Source: Streptomyces kaniharaensis
Lineage (GTDB): Bacteria; Actinomycetota; Actinomycetes; Streptomycetales; Streptomycetaceae
DNA: 64,000 nucleotides
Direction of reading: 5' to 3'
Assembly (NCBI RefSeq): GCF_009569385.1
Contig: NZ_WBOF01000001.1
Coordinates: 620,001-684,000, forward strand
Positions 1-9,361 of the stretch are shown piece by piece. The position numbers were made by a program, and so were the translations under genes. The first letter of the stretch is position 1, and every line of letters starts with the position of its first letter. The notes below the pieces were generated by a model. It was given only the letters and a program-made list of their open reading frames with translations, was not told the DNA's origin and did not search any database.

Positions 1-1994
1 TAGCGGCACCAGGTCTCGCCGACGCAGGACTTCACGGTGCGCAGCGCCTTGCCGTAGGCGTGGCCGGACTCGAAGCCGGCGTCGACCAGCTTGCGCCAGA
101 TGACCGGGAGCTGGTCGACGGTGGCGCCGAAGAGGTCGATCCGCTGGCCGCCGGTGATCTTGGTGTAGAGGCCGTGGTCGCGGGCGATCTCGCCGATGAC
201 GATGAGGCCTTCGGGGGTGATCTCGCCGCCGGGCACGCGGGGGACGACCGAGTAGGAGCCGTTGCGCTGGATGTTGGCGAGGAAGTGGTCGTTGGAGTCC
301 TGGAGGGCGCCCTGCTCGCCGTCGAGGATGTGGCCGTTGCCGAGGCTGGCCAGGATGGAGGCGACGGTGGGCTTGCAGATCTCGCAGCCCTCGCCGTTGC
401 CGTGCCGGTCGAGCAGGTCGGTGAAGGTGGTGATGCCGGTGACCCGGACGATCTCGTACAGCTCGGCGCGGGTGTGGGTGAAGTGCTCGCACAGGCCCTT
501 GTCCGTGCTGACGCCGGCGGCCTCCAGCTCCTCGGTGACGACGGTGCCGAGCTGCTTGAGGCAGCTGCCGCAGCCGGTGCCGGCCCGGGTGCACTTCTTG
601 ACGGCGGCGACGCTGTCGCAGCCCTGCTCGTGGACGGCGGCGCGGACGGCGCCCTGGGTGACGTTGTGGCAGGAGCAGAGCACCGCGTCGTCGGGCAGGG
701 CGACCGGTCCGGCATTGGCGAACCCGGCGGGCAGCACGAGCTGTTCGGGGGCGACGGTGAGCGGCTTGCCGGCCACCGCGAGCGGGCGCAGGGTGCCGTA
801 GGCGTCGGTGTCGCCGACCAGGACGCCGCCGAGCAGCGCGCCGTCCTGGCCGATGACGAGCTTGCGGTAGACGCCGCTGCGGCTGTCGCTGTAGAGCACG
901 TCGAGCGCGCCCTCGGCGGTGCCGTGCGGGTCGCCGAAGCTGGCGACGTCGACGCCGAGGAGCTTGAGCTTGGTGGAGGTGTCGGCGCCGGTGAAGCCCT
1001 CGCCGGTGGGACCAGCGCCCTCGCCGGCCAGGCCCGCGACGGTGCGGGCGGCCGTCTCGGCCATCTGGTAGCCGGGCGCGACGAGGCCGTAGACCCGGCC
1101 GTCGGCGGCCTGGGCGCACTCGCCGATGGCGAGGATCGCGGGGTCGGCGGTGCGGCAGTGCTCGTCGACGACGATGCCGCCGCGCTGGCCGACCGGCAGG
1201 TCGCAGTCGCGGGCGAGCTGGTCGCGGGCGCGCACGCCCGCCGAGAACACCACGAGGTCGGCGGGCAGTTCGCGGCCGTCGGAGAGGGCGAGTGCGGTGA
1301 CCCGGCCGTCCGGGCCGGTGACGACGCCGCTCGCGCCGGCGCTGGTGTGCACCGTCACGCCGAGGTCCTCGATCTTGCGGCGCAGCACCGCGCCGCCGCC
1401 GTCGTCCACCTGGACGGCCATCAGGCGGGGCGCGAACTCGACCACGTGGGTGGAGAGTCCACCGGCCCGCAGCGCCCCGGCGGCCTCCAGGCCGAGCAGG
1501 CCGCCGCCGACCACGACACCGGTGCCGGCCGCCTCGGCGTCGGCGCGGATGGCGTCCAGGTCCTCGATGGTGCGGTATACGTGGCAGCCGGCGGCGTCCT
1601 TGCCGGGCACCGGGGGCACGAAGGGGACCGAGCCGGTGGCCAGCACCAGGACGTCGTAGCGGACTTCGGTACCGGACCGGGTGGTGACGGTCCGCCCGGC
1701 CCGGTCGATCGCGGTGACCGGGTCGCCGAGGCGCAGGTCGATGCCGTGCTCGGCGAGGAAGCCGGGCGGGCAGAGCGACAGGTCCTCGGCGGTGCGGCCG
1801 TCGAACAGCGAGCTGAGGTGGACCCGGTCGTACGCGGGCCGGGGCTCCTCGGCGAGCACGGTGACCCGCCAGCCGCGGGCCGCGGGCTGCTCGGTCCAGG
1901 CCTCCAGGAAGCGCTGGCCGACCATGCCGTGGCCGACCAGGACGAGGTCCCGGACCGTGCGGTCGTCAATGGTCATCCCAGTACTTCCAGTCAT
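1..1994 (-). CDS. nirB: NADH-dependent assimilatory nitrite reductase large subunit NirB (3' part outside window)
   Basis: Reduces nitrite to ammonium in the cytoplasm. The visible 664 residues hold an N-terminal FAD/NAD(P) oxidoreductase module (VGHGMVGQRF nucleotide-binding start) and a BFD-like [2Fe-2S] region from about C440 (CSCHN, then CTRAGTGCGSC). A second Cys pair follows (GCEICKP), leading into the siroheme/4Fe-4S half-domain, whose C-terminal part lies beyond the left edge. The start at 1994 is chosen because its ATG overlaps the upstream stop as ATGA; an in-frame ATG at 1976 is the alternative. It is the third gene of a coupled nas-nir operon. Identification is firm from domain order; siroheme ligands cannot be checked. 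Confidence 0.93.
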   Translation of the reverse strand, partial: MTGSTGMTIDDRTVRDLVLVGHGMVGQRFLEAWTEQPAARGWRVTVLAEEPRPAYDRVHLSSLFDGRTAEDLSLCPPGFLAEHGIDLRLGDPVTAIDRAGRTVTTRSGTEVRYDVLVLATGSVPFVPPVPGKDAAGCHVYRTIEDLDAIRADAEAAGTGVVVGGGLLGLEAAGALRAGGLSTHVVEFAPRLMAVQVDDGGGAVLRRKIEDLGVTVHTSAGASGVVTGPDGRVTALALSDGRELPADLVVFSAGVRARDQLARDCDLPVGQRGGIVVDEHCRTADPAILAIGECAQAADGRVYGLVAPGYQMAETAARTVAGLAGEGAGPTGEGFTGADTSTKLKLLGVDVASFGDPHGTAEGALDVLYSDSRSGVYRKLVIGQDGALLGGVLVGDTDAYGTLRPLAVAGKPLTVAPEQLVLPAGFANAGPVALPDDAVLCSCHNVTQGAVRAAVHEQGCDSVAAVKKCTRAGTGCGSCLKQLGTVVTEELEAAGVSTDKGLCEHFTHTRAELYEIVRVTGITTFTDLLDRHGNGEGCEICKPTVASILASLGNGHILDGEQGALQDSNDHFLANIQRNGSYSVVPRVPGGEITPEGLIVIGEIARDHGLYTKITGGQRIDLFGATVDQLPVIWRKLVDAGFESGHAYGKALRTVKSCVGETWCR

Positions 1995-3208
1995 CGCAGT
2001 TCTCCTCGGGTGAGCAGGTGCAGGGGGTGGCCGGCGAGGGCGCCGCCTTCGGCGAAGGCGCCGGCCAGCGCGTCCACGGTGGCCAGGTCGCCGAGCAGGA
2101 TCGCGCCGACCAGACGGTCGCCGCGCAGGACGAGCTTCTTGTAGCTGCCGCGGGTGGCGTCGGTGATCCGCAGGACGTCGAGGCCGGGGTCGAGGGTCTC
2201 GTCCACGGCGCCGAAGGCCGCGTACTCGAGGTCACCGGTGCTGAGCCGGGCGCGCGGGCGGGTGCCGGAGTAGGTGGCGTCCGGGTCGGCGCCGGAGAGC
2301 CGCCGGGCCAGCACGTCGGCCTGGTCCCAGGCGGGGCCGGCCAGGCCGTGGACGGTGCCGCGGTGCTCGGCGCAGTCGCCGATCGCGTACACGTGGGGTG
2401 CGGCGGTGGCGAGCCCGTCGTCGACCAGGACGCCCGTGCCGACCGGCAGTCCGGCGACGTGGGCGAGGGCGGTGCGGGGGCGGGTGCCGCAGGCGAGCAC
2501 GACCAGGTCGCAGTCGAGCCGGTAGCCGTTGGCCAGCTCCACGGCGCCGACCCTCTCGCCGCCGTGCACGGCACGGGCCCGGTTGCCGGGGTAGCACTCG
2601 ACGCCGAGCGCGAGCAGCCGCTCCCGCAGCACCGCGGCGGCCTCACGGTCGAGCTGACGCTCTATCAGGTGCGGTCCCTGGTGGACGATCTCGGTGCGCA
2701 CGCCGAGCGCGGCGAGCGCCCGCGCGGCGCTCACCCCGAGCACGCCGCCGCCGATCACCACGGCCCGCTTCGCGCCGACCGCCTCCTCGGCGAGCCGGCC
2801 GCAGTCGTCCAGGGTGCGCAGGGTGTGCACGCCCTCGGCGAGGCCCTGCCCGTCGGGGCGGCGCAGCCCGCGGACGGGCGGCAGCACCGGGTTGGAGCCG
2901 GTGGCGAGGACGAGTTCGTCCCACGGCTCGACGGTGCCGTCCGCCAGCCCGAGCGTGCGGGCGACCGGGTCGAACGTCACCACCTCGCAGCCGGGCCGCG
3001 GTTCGGCCCCGCCGAGCGGCAGCGCGATCGACTCGGCGTCGTAGCGCCCGGTCAGCACGTCCGCGAGCAGCACCCGGTTGTAGGGGGCGCGCGGCTCGGC
3101 GCCGTAGACGGTGACGGTGCCGCGCCCGCCGAGCGCCCCGTACCGCTCGGCGAACCTGGCCGCCGCCATGCCACCGCCGACGACGGCGATCCTCGGGTTC
3201 TGCGTCAT
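1991..3208 (-). CDS. Stand-alone FAD/NAD(P)-dependent oxidoreductase of the nitrate assimilation operon
   Basis: A 405-residue pyridine-nucleotide disulfide oxidoreductase resembling the N-terminal half of NirB. It has an FAD-binding GGGMAAARFAE motif at the start and an NAD-binding VVIGGGVLGVSAA motif near residue 150. It lacks the BFD, ferredoxin-like and siroheme parts of NirB. It overlaps the nitrate reductase stop and the nirB start by 4 bp each (ATGA), so the three proteins are probably made in fixed ratio. I infer that it passes NAD(P)H electrons to the nitrate reductase, like the NasB-type subunit of other bacteria; rubredoxin-reductase-like activity is the alternative. Confidence 0.82.
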   Translation of the reverse strand: MTQNPRIAVVGGGMAAARFAERYGALGGRGTVTVYGAEPRAPYNRVLLADVLTGRYDAESIALPLGGAEPRPGCEVVTFDPVARTLGLADGTVEPWDELVLATGSNPVLPPVRGLRRPDGQGLAEGVHTLRTLDDCGRLAEEAVGAKRAVVIGGGVLGVSAARALAALGVRTEIVHQGPHLIERQLDREAAAVLRERLLALGVECYPGNRARAVHGGERVGAVELANGYRLDCDLVVLACGTRPRTALAHVAGLPVGTGVLVDDGLATAAPHVYAIGDCAEHRGTVHGLAGPAWDQADVLARRLSGADPDATYSGTRPRARLSTGDLEYAAFGAVDETLDPGLDVLRITDATRGSYKKLVLRGDRLVGAILLGDLATVDALAGAFAEGGALAGHPLHLLTRGELR

Positions 3209-5334
3209 GACGCCACCTCGTCTCGGTCGGTGACCACCCGCTCGACCCGCACCGCGCAGAGCTTGAACTCCGGCATCCGGGACACCGGGTCGAGCGCCGG
3301 GTTGGTCAGGCTGTTGGCCCGGCCCGCGCCCGGCCAGTGGAACGGCATGAACACGGTGTCCGCGCGGATGGCGTCGGTGATCCGCGCCGCCGCTACCGCC
3401 CGCCCGCGCCGGCTGGTCACCGCGACCGGCTCCCCGTCCGCGATCCCGAGCCGCTCCGCGAGCCGCGGGTGCAGTTCGACGAACGGGCCGGGCGCCGCCG
3501 CGTTGAGCTCCGCGACCCGGCGGGTCTGCGCGCCGCTCTGGTACTGGGCGAGCACCCGGCCGGTGGTCAGGTACAGCGGGTACGCGTCGTCCGGCTCCTC
3601 GCCGGCCGGGCGGTGGGTGACGGCCGCGAACCGGGCTCGCCCGTCCGGCGTGGCGAACCGGTCGAGGAACAGCCGCCGGGTGCCCGGGTGGTCCTCCGCC
3701 GGGCAGGGCCAGAACACCCCGTCCTCGGCCGCGATCCGCCGGTAGCTGATGCCCGCGTAGTCGGCGTCGCCGCCCGCCGAGGCGCGCCGCAGCTCGTCGA
3801 ACGCCTCCTCGGCGTCGGTCGGGAAGCCGCCCGTCACCCCGAGCCGGGCGGCCAGCTCGTGCAACAGCCACAGCTCGCTGCGCACACCCTCGGGCGGGTC
3901 GAAGGCGCGGCGGCGCAGGATGACCCGGCCCTCCAGGTTGGTGGTGGTGCCGTCCTCCTCCGCCCACTGGGTCACGGGCAGGACGACGTCCGCGAGCCGC
4001 GCCGTCTCCGACAGCACCATGTCCGCGACGACCAGCAGGTCCAGCGCGCGCAGCCGTTCGGTGACGTGCCCGGCGTTCGGCGCGGACACCGCCGGGTTGG
4101 AGCCGGCCAGCAGCAGCGCCCGCACGCCGTCGGGCCGTCCTAGGCCGTCCAGCAGCTCGTACGCCGACTTGCCCGCGCCCGGGAGGCTGTCGGCCGGCAC
4201 TCCCCACACGGAGGCGACGTGCGCGCGGGCGGCCGGGTCCTCGATCGAGCGGTAGCCCGGCAGCTGGTCGGCCTTCTGGCCGTGCTCGCGCCCGCCCTGC
4301 CCGTTGCCCTGCCCGGTCAGGCAGCCGTACCCGCTGTACGGGCGGCCGGCCTTGCCGGTGGCGAGGCACAGGTTGATCCAGGCACCGACGGTGTCCGTCC
4401 CTTTGCTCTGCTGCTCCGGCCCGCGCGCGGTGAGCACCATGCCGGTCCCGGCCCCGCCGAACAGCCGGGCAGCCTCGCGCAGTTGGTGGGCCGGCACGCC
4501 GGTGATCCGCTCGACGCGGTCCGGCCAGTGCGCCATCGCGGCCTCCCGGGCCGCCTCGAAGCCGGTGGTCCGCTCGGCGACGAAGTCCTTGTCCACCAGG
4601 CCCTCGGCGATCACCAGGTGCAGCAGGCCGAGCGCGAGCGCCAGATCCCCGCCGGGCCGGGGCTGGAGGTGCAGGTCGGCGAGCTCGGCGGTGCGGGTGC
4701 GGCGCGGGTCGACGACGATCAACGTGCCGCCGTTCTCCCGCAGTTCGCGGAAGTAGCGGACGGCCGGCGGCATCGTCTCGGCCGGGTTGCCGCCGACCAG
4801 GATCAGGCAGCCGGTGTGCGGGATGTCCGCGAGCGGGAACGGCAGCCCGCGGTCCAGGCCGAACGCCCTGCGGTGCGCGGCGGCCGCCGAGGACATGCAG
4901 AACCGGCCGTTGTAGTCGATGTTGGCGGTGCCCAGCACCACCCGGGCGAACTTGCCCAGCAGGTACGCCTTCTCGTTGGTCAGCCCGCCGCCGCCGAACA
5001 CTCCCACCGCGTCCGCGCCGTGCTCGGCCCGCGTCCGGGCCAGCCCGGCGGCCACCCGGTCCAGCGCCTCCGCCCAGCCGGCCGACCGCAGCGGCCCGCC
5101 GGGCCGGTCGCGCAGCAGCGGGCCGGTCAGCCGCACGTCACGGGCGAGCAGCGCGGGCGCCGTACGGCCCTTCCCGCAGAGCGCGCCGCGGTTCACCGGG
5201 AAGTCCGGCCGCTCCAACACCTCGGCCCCGCTCGCGCCCGTCCCACGGCCCAGCCGCATGCCGCACTGCAACGAGCAGTACGGGCAGTGGGTGTCGGTGG
5301 CCGGCGCCGGGGCCGGCGGGCTGGTGAGGTTCAT
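3205..5334 (-). CDS. nasA: Assimilatory nitrate reductase catalytic subunit (molybdopterin oxidoreductase)
   Basis: Reduces nitrate to nitrite with a bis-MGD molybdenum cofactor. The 709-residue protein has the N-terminal [4Fe-4S] motif C17-x2-C20-x3-C24-x28-C53, the large molybdopterin domain with a candidate Mo-ligand Cys in GRFCMSSAAA, and a C-terminal molydopterin dinucleotide-binding domain ending in WPGAGRANSLTNPALDP. No signal peptide or Tat motif is present, which fits a cytoplasmic assimilatory enzyme. The start MNLTSPPAP at 5334 places the Fe-S motif where the family has it; an upstream extension to 5439 lacks coding character. It is the first gene of the coupled operon with the FAD oxidoreductase and nirB. 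Confidence 0.93.
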   Translation of the reverse strand: MNLTSPPAPAPATDTHCPYCSLQCGMRLGRGTGASGAEVLERPDFPVNRGALCGKGRTAPALLARDVRLTGPLLRDRPGGPLRSAGWAEALDRVAAGLARTRAEHGADAVGVFGGGGLTNEKAYLLGKFARVVLGTANIDYNGRFCMSSAAAAHRRAFGLDRGLPFPLADIPHTGCLILVGGNPAETMPPAVRYFRELRENGGTLIVVDPRRTRTAELADLHLQPRPGGDLALALGLLHLVIAEGLVDKDFVAERTTGFEAAREAAMAHWPDRVERITGVPAHQLREAARLFGGAGTGMVLTARGPEQQSKGTDTVGAWINLCLATGKAGRPYSGYGCLTGQGNGQGGREHGQKADQLPGYRSIEDPAARAHVASVWGVPADSLPGAGKSAYELLDGLGRPDGVRALLLAGSNPAVSAPNAGHVTERLRALDLLVVADMVLSETARLADVVLPVTQWAEEDGTTTNLEGRVILRRRAFDPPEGVRSELWLLHELAARLGVTGGFPTDAEEAFDELRRASAGGDADYAGISYRRIAAEDGVFWPCPAEDHPGTRRLFLDRFATPDGRARFAAVTHRPAGEEPDDAYPLYLTTGRVLAQYQSGAQTRRVAELNAAAPGPFVELHPRLAERLGIADGEPVAVTSRRGRAVAAARITDAIRADTVFMPFHWPGAGRANSLTNPALDPVSRMPEFKLCAVRVERVVTDRDEVAS

Positions 5335-5526
5335 GCCGAGGAATCTCGCGCTCCGCTGTTTCACGTCCGGGTCACGCGTGTTGCGTGCGCGGTACACCTC
5401 CCTCACGCCACCTGGGCCGCAGGGTGCGCGGACGGACATCAGCCGTAACCGGAGCGCAGGTTTCGCTTACTTCCAGGTGACGGCCGGGCAATGCCCCCGT
5501 AACGTGCGCGCCGCACCCTACCTGGC

Positions 5527-6648
5527 ATGGCAACCCCCACCCAGCCAGGACCGCTCACCGGATTCACCGTCGGGGTCACCGCGGCACGCCGCCGCGAGGA
5601 ACTCGTCGCCCTCCTCACCAGGCGCGGCGCCCAGGTGGTCGAAGCCCCGGTGCTCCGCATCATGCCGCTCGCGGACGACCTCGCGCTGCGCGAGGCCACC
5701 GAACGCTGCCTCACCGCCCCGCTCGACTACGTGGTCGCCACCACGGGCGTCGGCTGGCGCGGCTGGATGAGCGCCGCCGAGGGATGGGGGCGCGGCGCCG
5801 CGCTCGCCGAGGCCTGCCGGGGCGCGGTCGTGCTCAGCCGCGGGCCCAAGGCCACCGGCGCGGTCCGGGCCAGCGGGCTCGGCGAGGGCTTCTCCCCCGG
5901 CTCGGAGGCCACCGACGAACTGCTCACCTGGCTGCTCGCCCGCCCGCTCGCCGGGCGCCGGATCGCCGTCCAGGAACACGGCGTACGGCTGGACGCCTTC
6001 GCGGCGGCGCTGCGCGAGCGCGGCGCCGAGGTGATCTCCGTCCCCGTCTACCGCTGGGCGCCGCCGGACGACATGGCGCCGGTGCGGCGGCTGGTCGAGC
6101 AGACCGTGCGGCGGCAGGTGCACGCGCTCACCTTCACCAGCGCACCCGCCGTCGCCGCCTTCATCGCGACCGCCGAGGCCGAGGGCCTGCGCGAACCCCT
6201 GCTGGACGCGCTGCGCGGGGACGTCCTGCCGGTGTGCGTCGGCGCGCTGTGCGCCCGGCCCTTCGCCGAACTCGGCCTGCCGGCCGTCTTCCCGGAACGC
6301 GGCCGGCTGGGCTCCCTCGTCCGCCTGCTCGCGGACACCCTGCCCTCGCTCGGACGGCGCGAACTCACCCTCTCCGGCATGGTGTTGACCCTCCAGGGCA
6401 ACGCCGCCCTGGTCGACGGCGAGAGCCACTGGCTCAGCCCGCGCGGCGCCGCCGTCCTCCGCGCCCTCGCCGAACGGCCCGGCCGGGTGCTCAGCCGCGC
6501 CGAACTCCTGCGCGTCGCCTGGACAGACGCCGCGGCCGACGAGCACGCCGTCGAGGCGGCGGTCGGACGGCTACGCGCCTCCCTCGGCCCGCACGCTGGC
6601 CTGATCCGTACCGTCCCCAAGCGCGGCTACCGGCTGGCGGCCGGCTGA
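5527..6648 (+). CDS. nnaR: NnaR-type nitrate assimilation regulator (HemD-like domain fused to winged helix)
   Basis: A 373-residue protein. Residues 1-260 resemble uroporphyrinogen-III synthase (start FTVGVTAARRREELVALL). Residues about 270-372 form an OmpR/PhoB-type winged-helix DNA-binding domain ending IRTVPKRGYRLAAG. This architecture is that of NnaR, which acts with GlnR to activate nitrate/nitrite genes in Streptomyces and Mycobacterium. Its divergent position next to nasA supports that role. No clear Shine-Dalgarno precedes ATG 5527, so a near-leaderless transcript is possible. It overlaps the following chelatase gene as TGATG. The HemD half may be a sensor domain rather than an enzyme; this is inference. 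Confidence 0.87.
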   Translation: MATPTQPGPLTGFTVGVTAARRREELVALLTRRGAQVVEAPVLRIMPLADDLALREATERCLTAPLDYVVATTGVGWRGWMSAAEGWGRGAALAEACRGAVVLSRGPKATGAVRASGLGEGFSPGSEATDELLTWLLARPLAGRRIAVQEHGVRLDAFAAALRERGAEVISVPVYRWAPPDDMAPVRRLVEQTVRRQVHALTFTSAPAVAAFIATAEAEGLREPLLDALRGDVLPVCVGALCARPFAELGLPAVFPERGRLGSLVRLLADTLPSLGRRELTLSGMVLTLQGNAALVDGESHWLSPRGAAVLRALAERPGRVLSRAELLRVAWTDAAADEHAVEAAVGRLRASLGPHAGLIRTVPKRGYRLAAG

Positions 6649-7352
6649 TGCCGCCCGTCCTCCTCGCCGTCGCGCACGGCAGCCGGGACGCCACCGCCTC
6701 CGCCGCAATCCGGGTCCTGCTACGGCGGGTTCGCGCCCTTCGACCCGAACTGACAGTCCGCTGCTGCTTCCTGGACCTCGCCAGCCCCTCGCTCACCGAT
6801 GCGCTCGCCCAACTCGCCGGCGCGCGGCCGATCCTGGTACCGCTGCTCCTCGGCACCGGCTACCACGTCCGGGTCGACCTCCCGGCCGCGCTCGCCGCCG
6901 CCGACCTCCCCCTCTCCCACCTCGCCCCCGCCCTCGGGCCCCACCCACTGCTCTCCGAGGCCCTCGCCGACCGCCTCACCGAGGCCGGCGCCCCGGCGGA
7001 CGCACCCGTGGTCCTGGCCGGCGCCGGCTCCTCGGACCCCACCGCCCTCGCCGACACCGCCCGCATGGCCGGCTTCCTCGCCACGCGCCTCGCCCGCCCC
7101 GTCACCCCGGCACATCTCTCGGCCGCCGCCCCCACCCCTCACCAGGCCGTCGAGGCCCTCCACGCCGCCGGCCACCCCGAGGTCGCCGTCGCCACCTACC
7201 TCCTCGCTTCGGGCTTCTTCGCCCGCCGCGCCGCCACGACCGCCGCCACCTGGACCAGCCCCCCGCTGGCAGCCCACGACGCCGTCGCCCGCCTGGTCCT
7301 CCACCGCTACGACGAGGCCCGGGCGGCGACATCACTGCCCTGGGCCGCCTGA
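6648..7352 (+). CDS. Sirohydrochlorin chelatase-like protein (CbiX/SirB family)
   Basis: A 234-residue protein with the AHGSRD start typical of CbiX/SirB chelatases and two tandem CbiX-like halves (second half from about residue 115, VVLAGAGSSD). These enzymes insert Fe(II) or Co(II) into sirohydrochlorin. Next to nirB, the likely product is siroheme, the prosthetic group of nitrite reductase. The ATG overlaps the nnaR stop by one base (TGATG), so the two are co-translated. The N-terminal metal-binding His is present (H9 in LAVAHGSRD). Cobalamin or other tetrapyrrole use cannot be excluded from sequence. Confidence 0.85.
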   Translation: MPPVLLAVAHGSRDATASAAIRVLLRRVRALRPELTVRCCFLDLASPSLTDALAQLAGARPILVPLLLGTGYHVRVDLPAALAAADLPLSHLAPALGPHPLLSEALADRLTEAGAPADAPVVLAGAGSSDPTALADTARMAGFLATRLARPVTPAHLSAAAPTPHQAVEALHAAGHPEVAVATYLLASGFFARRAATTAATWTSPPLAAHDAVARLVLHRYDEARAATSLPWAA

Positions 7353-7393
7353 GCGGGCAGAGTCAGGGCGATTGACCCGCAGCCTTTCGTCTT

Positions 7394-7430
7394 CTGCACA
7401 GGAAGTCGGTCTGGCCGACTTCCTGTGCAG
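7394..7430. terminator. Perfect 16-bp hairpin terminator
   Basis: CTGCACAGGAAGTCGG pairs perfectly with its complement across a 5-nt loop. It lies just after the nnaR-chelatase pair and before the convergent phosphatase gene, so it can serve both strands. Confidence 0.85.
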
Positions 7431-7445
7431 AGGGGCCGGACAATG

Positions 7446-7480
7446 CCGTCGCCGCTTCGGCCCTGCCGAAGCGGCGACGG
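7446..7480. terminator. Second perfect 16-bp hairpin, back to back with the first
   Basis: CCGTCGCCGCTTCGGC pairs perfectly with its complement across a 3-nt loop. It follows the first hairpin by 15 bases, giving a double bidirectional terminator between convergent genes. Confidence 0.8.
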
Positions 7481-7535
7481 GGGCGACCGGCTTTGAGTTG
7501 GGGTGGGTTTTCGACGATCCGTCAGAAGCTGTGCA

Positions 7536-9152
7536 CTACCGTCGGCCGGTGGCCGCCCGCTCGCGCGCGTCGGTGTTCTCGTCCTCGCCCTGGTCGTCGC
7601 CCCAGCCGTCGCTGCGGTCGCGGTAGAGGGTGAAGCGGTCGAACAGGACCGGCGCCGGCAGCGGGTTGACAGCGGTGGCGGGCGCCGAGTGGTAGTAGCT
7701 GACCGTGATCGCGGTCCGCCCGCCCGGCACCAGGCCCGGGTCGACGTCGAACACCGCGACGCCGTACGGGTAGTTGGTGTCGGGGTCGGTCACCGCCGAC
7801 CAGTGCGCCTTCTCCTTGGCGTCCGGGTCGGCCTTGAAGGTGAGGCGCTGGGTGCGGACGAAGGCCTCGCGGACGCCGTCCGCGTCGGCGGGCAGGTACT
7901 GGTCGTCGTGCCCGGCGGTGCCGCCACCGCCGAGGATCAGGTGGACGGTGCCCTGCGAGGTGTCGATCCGGCGCAGGTCGTCGTCGGCGACGGCCGGGGT
8001 GAGCAGCCCGCCGGGCTCGGTGCCGCGGACGGGGTGGGTGCGCTCGTAGTCGTGGTCGTGGCCGGCCAGCACGAGGTCGACGGAGTAGCGGTCGAGCAGC
8101 GGCAACAGCTTCTCCCGGATGCCCATGTCGCCGCCGTGGCTGGCGGAGGACGACGACATCGCGAACTGGTGCATGCTGACGACGATCCAGTCGACCGCGC
8201 TGCCGCCCCGGGCGCGCGACAGCACCCGCTCCAGCCACCGGAGTTGGGCGCCCTCGCTGTAGTCGCTGATGTAGATGGACCGGCCGGTGGCCGGGTCGAG
8301 GCTGGCGTCGTCCTCGACGGCGATCTCGTTGCCGTCGAGGCTCAGGAACAGCACGGAACCGACCTGGAAGGCGTACCAGTTGCCGCAGTGGTCGCGGGTG
8401 CCGTTGTCGGGCAGCTCGAAGCGGGTCAGGTAGGAGGCGTACCCGAGGTCCCCGCCGCCGGCCTCGACCTCGTGGTTGCCGGGCGAGGGCATCCACGGGC
8501 GGCTCGCGGCCGACCTGGACAGGTTGTTCATGAACGCGTTCCAGCACTGCGGCTGGAGCTGCGGGTTGTTGTTGGCGTACGCGAGGTCGCCGTTGAGCAG
8601 GTGGAACAGCGGAGCGAACTGCTCCACCTGACGGACGGCCGCCGCGCCGTGGATCGACGACTTCTTGAACACGTTGTCGCCGGTGCCCAGGTCCCCGAAG
8701 CTGGTGAACCGGAACGCGGCCCGGCCACGCGCGGGGGCGGTGCGGAAGGTGCCGCGCACCGGTTCGGCGCCGTCGTGCAGCACGTCGTAGACGTACGTGG
8801 TGTCGGGCTTCAGGCCGCGCAGCCGGGCGTGGTGGGTGAAGGTCTCGACCTTGTTGAGACCGTCGACGTAGCTGCGCGTCTGCGCGTCGACGCTGTGCCC
8901 GGCGCCGCCGCGCGGCGTGCCGATCCGCACCCGGGGGCGGCTCACCGAGGCCGCCGTCGCCCAGGAGACGGTCATCTCGGTGGACGGCTCGTTGCCCCAC
9001 TGGAGGTGGATCTGCTCCGGGCCGGGGGTGCCGGCCAGCGCCGGCTGCGTCCACAGCAGGGTGGACGCCGGGATCGCGGCGAGGGCGCCGACCGCCGTAC
9101 CCGTCCGAAGGACCGTTCTGCGCGAGGGATGTGACCGCGAGGGATGTGACAC
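7536..9152 (-). CDS. Tat-exported purple acid phosphatase-like metallophosphoesterase
   Basis: A 538-residue secreted phosphatase or phosphodiesterase. A twin-arginine signal (SRRTVLRTG, then a hydrophobic stretch to about residue 45) precedes a fibronectin-like purple acid phosphatase N-terminal domain. The calcineurin-like metallophosphatase fold follows, with metal-site motifs FGDLGTGDN, NGDLAYAN, PGNHEVE, MHQF and AGHDHDYERTHP. GTG 9152 is chosen for its AGGAGG ribosome-binding site and because it sets the Tat motif at the N-terminus. A 15-bp direct repeat right after the start encodes SHPSR twice. Likely role is phosphate scavenging from organic phosphates; substrate unknown. Confidence 0.88.
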   Translation of the reverse strand: MSHPSRSHPSRRTVLRTGTAVGALAAIPASTLLWTQPALAGTPGPEQIHLQWGNEPSTEMTVSWATAASVSRPRVRIGTPRGGAGHSVDAQTRSYVDGLNKVETFTHHARLRGLKPDTTYVYDVLHDGAEPVRGTFRTAPARGRAAFRFTSFGDLGTGDNVFKKSSIHGAAAVRQVEQFAPLFHLLNGDLAYANNNPQLQPQCWNAFMNNLSRSAASRPWMPSPGNHEVEAGGGDLGYASYLTRFELPDNGTRDHCGNWYAFQVGSVLFLSLDGNEIAVEDDASLDPATGRSIYISDYSEGAQLRWLERVLSRARGGSAVDWIVVSMHQFAMSSSSASHGGDMGIREKLLPLLDRYSVDLVLAGHDHDYERTHPVRGTEPGGLLTPAVADDDLRRIDTSQGTVHLILGGGGTAGHDDQYLPADADGVREAFVRTQRLTFKADPDAKEKAHWSAVTDPDTNYPYGVAVFDVDPGLVPGGRTAITVSYYHSAPATAVNPLPAPVLFDRFTLYRDRSDGWGDDQGEDENTDARERAATGRR

Positions 9153-9361
9153 TGCCGCCTCCTGGGCTCCGGGAAACGCCCAGGAGAATCCCAGCCGGAC
9201 CGGTCCGGCAGACCACTTCGGACAGTGCTCACGGGGAACGGCAGTTGAACGCCTGCCTGTACCGACCCCCCGGGGCCCGCGCTGACACGGGCGGATTACC
9301 GAACCCTGACGCCGACTCCACACACGTCCTCAACCCGGCCCCGCGCCGATAGCTTCGGCGT

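Noticed and set aside
1974..1976. ATG 1976 as nirB start
   Set aside because: ATG 1994, in frame and overlapping the upstream stop as ATGA, fits the coupling seen at the other junction of the operon.
5335..5526. GlnR box between nasA and nnaR
   Set aside because: GTGAC and GAAAC-like halves are present, but the spacing is 8 or 10 bp instead of the usual 6. I could not build a convincing site by eye.
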